From an uncultured Roseibium sp. (GTDB taxonomy: Bacteria; Pseudomonadota; Alphaproteobacteria; Rhizobiales; Stappiaceae): DNA of 64,000 bases. A program made the position numbers and the translations under genes. The stretch spans positions 62,001 through 126,000 of the forward strand of contig NZ_CANMNP010000015.1 of assembly GCF_947499295.1 (NCBI RefSeq), given 5' to 3'. This document shows, in pieces, positions 62,306-64,000 of the stretch. Below the pieces are notes generated by a model. The model saw only the letters and a list, made by a program, of their open reading frames with translations. It was not told where the DNA came from and made no database searches. Each line of letters begins with the position of its first letter. Position 1 is the stretch's first letter.

Positions 62306-63562
62306 ATGACGGTCGCAACCGCAGAAACAATCATTGAAGATGTTGGATACGACGTCGATGTCATTCGCCGGGACTTTCCAATCCTGTCACGGGAAGTCTA
62401 TGGCAAACCTCTTGTTTACCTGGACAACGGTGCATCTGCGCAAAAACCTCAGGCGGTGATCGATGCTGTGACAAAGGCGTACTCTGAAGAATACGCCAAC
62501 GTCCATCGCGGCCTGCACTTCCTTTCCAATACAGCGACTGACAACTACGAAGCCGCACGTGAAAAGGTGCGCCGCTTTCTGAATGCAAAATCGGTCGACG
62601 AGATCGTTTTCACCAAGTCGACAACCGAGGCAATAAATCTCGTTTCCTATGGATTGGGACCAGATTTCTTCGGTGAAGGTGACGAAATCGTTCTTTCGAT
62701 CATGGAGCATCACTCAAACATTGTGCCCTGGCATTTCCACAGGGAACGCAATGGCGCCAAATTGAAATGGGTTTACGTCCGCGAAGACGGCAGTTTCGAT
62801 CTGGATGCGTTTGCAGATACGTTGACGGACAGAACAAAACTGGTCGCGATTACGCAGATGTCCAATGTTCTGGGCACCGTCGTGCCGATAAAGGAGATCT
62901 GCCGGATAGCGCATGAGCGCGGTATTCAGGTGCTGGTCGATGGCAGCCAGTCTGCAGTGCATTTACCGGTCGACGTTCAGGATCTCGATTGCGACTATTT
63001 CGTATTCACCGGGCACAAGGTCTACGGACCGTCGGGCATCGGTGTGCTTTGGGGAAAATCAGAGCGGTTGAACGCGCTCAGGCCTTTTAACGGCGGAGGA
63101 GAAATGATCCTTGATGTCACCGAAGACATGGTGACGTACAACGATCCTCCGCATCGTTTCGAGGCAGGTACTCCACCCATCGTACAGGCCATTGGTCTAG
63201 GCGCTGCGCTGGACTACATGGATGGGATTGGCCGAGAGAACATTGCGCGACACGAGGCTGATCTAAGGTCTTACGCTCACCAGAAACTGAAAGAAATCAA
63301 CTCGTTGAGGATCTTCGGCGAGGCGCCCGGCAAGGGAGCAATCGTTTCCTTTGAGATTAAGGGTGCTCACGCCCATGATGTGGCGACGATCATTGATCGT
63401 GCAGGCGTTGCGGTAAGAGCAGGAACACATTGTGCGCAACCGCTCTTGGCAAAATATGGTGTGACGTCTACATGTCGAGCGAGTTTCGGTCTCTATAACA
63501 CGCGTGCGGAGGTGGACGCGCTCTATGAGGCCTTGTTGAAAGCACAGAGCTTTTTCGGGTAA
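62306..63562 (+). CDS. sufS: Cysteine desulfurase SufS
   Basis: A 418-residue group II desulfurase. FPILSREVYGKPLVYLDNG opens the fold, Lys238 in FTGHKVYGPSG holds PLP and Cys376 in VRAGTHCAQP carries sulfur. THC instead of the more common HHC is a mild variant. AAGGAG precedes ATG 62306. It follows sufD by 37 bases. Confidence 0.95.
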   Translation: MTVATAETIIEDVGYDVDVIRRDFPILSREVYGKPLVYLDNGASAQKPQAVIDAVTKAYSEEYANVHRGLHFLSNTATDNYEAAREKVRRFLNAKSVDEIVFTKSTTEAINLVSYGLGPDFFGEGDEIVLSIMEHHSNIVPWHFHRERNGAKLKWVYVREDGSFDLDAFADTLTDRTKLVAITQMSNVLGTVVPIKEICRIAHERGIQVLVDGSQSAVHLPVDVQDLDCDYFVFTGHKVYGPSGIGVLWGKSERLNALRPFNGGGEMILDVTEDMVTYNDPPHRFEAGTPPIVQAIGLGAALDYMDGIGRENIARHEADLRSYAHQKLKEINSLRIFGEAPGKGAIVSFEIKGAHAHDVATIIDRAGVAVRAGTHCAQPLLAKYGVTSTCRASFGLYNTRAEVDALYEALLKAQSFFG

Positions 63563-63577
63563 GGACGGACCCAAAAA

Positions 63578-63973
63578 ATGGAAAATGCGACCACAATCGA
63601 CACCAATGCGGATGGTGAAGCCCTACAGGCCGAAGTCTCCGCAAAGAGTGCTATTTCATCGGATGAACTGGATCGACTGACTACCGACATCGTCGGTGCC
63701 TTGAAGTCTGTCTACGACCCGGAAATTCCGTGTGATATCTATGAACTTGGCCTGATCTACAAGGTCGATATCGACGATGACAGATCAATCAACATTGACA
63801 TGACCCTGACAGCGCCTGGTTGCCCGGTTGCTGGCGAAATGCCGGGGTGGGTGGAAAACGCGGTTTCAGCGGTCGCAGGCGTCGGGCCCGTCAATGTCGA
63901 CATGGTCTTCGACCCTCCCTGGACACCTGAACGTATGTCCGATGAAGCGAAAGTCGCGCTGAACTGGTATTGA
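63578..63973 (+). CDS. sufT: SufT-like Fe-S maturation protein (MIP18/DUF59)
   Basis: A 131-residue protein with a disordered start of about 28 residues and a MIP18 domain: SVYDPEIPCDIYELGLIY and LTAPGCPVAGEMPGW, with the conserved Cys in each. It helps transfer or maturation of clusters. It follows sufS by 15 bases. The window ends 27 bases later, where the next suf gene would be expected. Confidence 0.93.
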   Translation: MENATTIDTNADGEALQAEVSAKSAISSDELDRLTTDIVGALKSVYDPEIPCDIYELGLIYKVDIDDDRSINIDMTLTAPGCPVAGEMPGWVENAVSAVAGVGPVNVDMVFDPPWTPERMSDEAKVALNWY

Positions 63974-64000
63974 AGCTACACGGCGTAGTGACAAATACGA

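Overview
The window looks like chromosomal DNA of an alphaproteobacterium of the Hyphomicrobiales (Rhizobiales), plausibly of the Stappia/Roseibium/Labrenzia type. The evidence is an aerobic (late cobalt insertion) cobalamin pathway with CobN, CobO and CobQ, a PopZ-type polar organiser, the order pcm-tolC-popZ-valS, a DUF2155 protein, AapJQM-type amino-acid permease genes, and an Irr-like iron control element in front of a suf operon. The genus is an inference from gene content; no rRNA is present.

Region 1 (1-12.2 kb) is a catabolic and transport locus. It holds the end of a hydantoinase/oxoprolinase A subunit, an isochorismatase-fold protein without the family cysteine, an ICL/PEP-mutase-fold lyase and an FAD oxidoreductase. 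An aldo/keto reductase fused to a RidA-like domain follows on the other strand with a GntR regulator. Divergent from these are a TIGR04076-type small protein, a second aldo/keto reductase and a complete branched-chain-amino-acid-type ABC importer. Nearly all junctions overlap, so the genes are translationally coupled.

Region 2 (12.2-31.3 kb) is a second catabolic block. A minus-strand operon encodes a polar amino-acid ABC ATPase, RidA, a PrpE-like acyl-CoA synthetase, an SDR, HyuB, HyuA and a DadA-like oxidase. Next come a rhodanese, an IclR regulator with a BisC-like molybdenum S/N-oxide reductase, a MetC-type C-S beta-lyase with a VOC protein, a persulfide-dioxygenase-like metallo-hydrolase, and the AapJ-Q-M importer. 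The permease operon has no ATPase; the ATPase at 12.3-13.0 kb may supply it. The enzyme set suggests uptake and breakdown of a sulfur-containing amino acid, perhaps an S-oxide.

Region 3 (31.3-44.7 kb) has an LtaS-like membrane sulfatase-fold protein, tRNA-Asn, and a cobalamin riboswitch followed by cobP-cobW-cobN-cobO, two unexplained coupled genes (GNAT, YrhK-like) and cobQ. cobC and cobD face it.

Region 4 (44.7-48.1 kb) is accessory: a small unknown gene, a YbdK-like carboxylate-amine ligase, a coiled-coil/beta-repeat protein, and a small tRNA-Cys-linked insertion bounded by 19-bp perfect direct repeats.

Region 5 (48.1-57.1 kb) is core housekeeping: pcm, tolC, popZ, a DUF1284 gene, valS, a DUF2155 gene, a GNAT and an alpha/beta hydrolase. 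Region 6 (57.1-64 kb) is a suf operon (cysteine desulfurase, sufB, sufC, sufD, sufS, sufT) behind a promoter whose start region carries an Irr-type palindrome.
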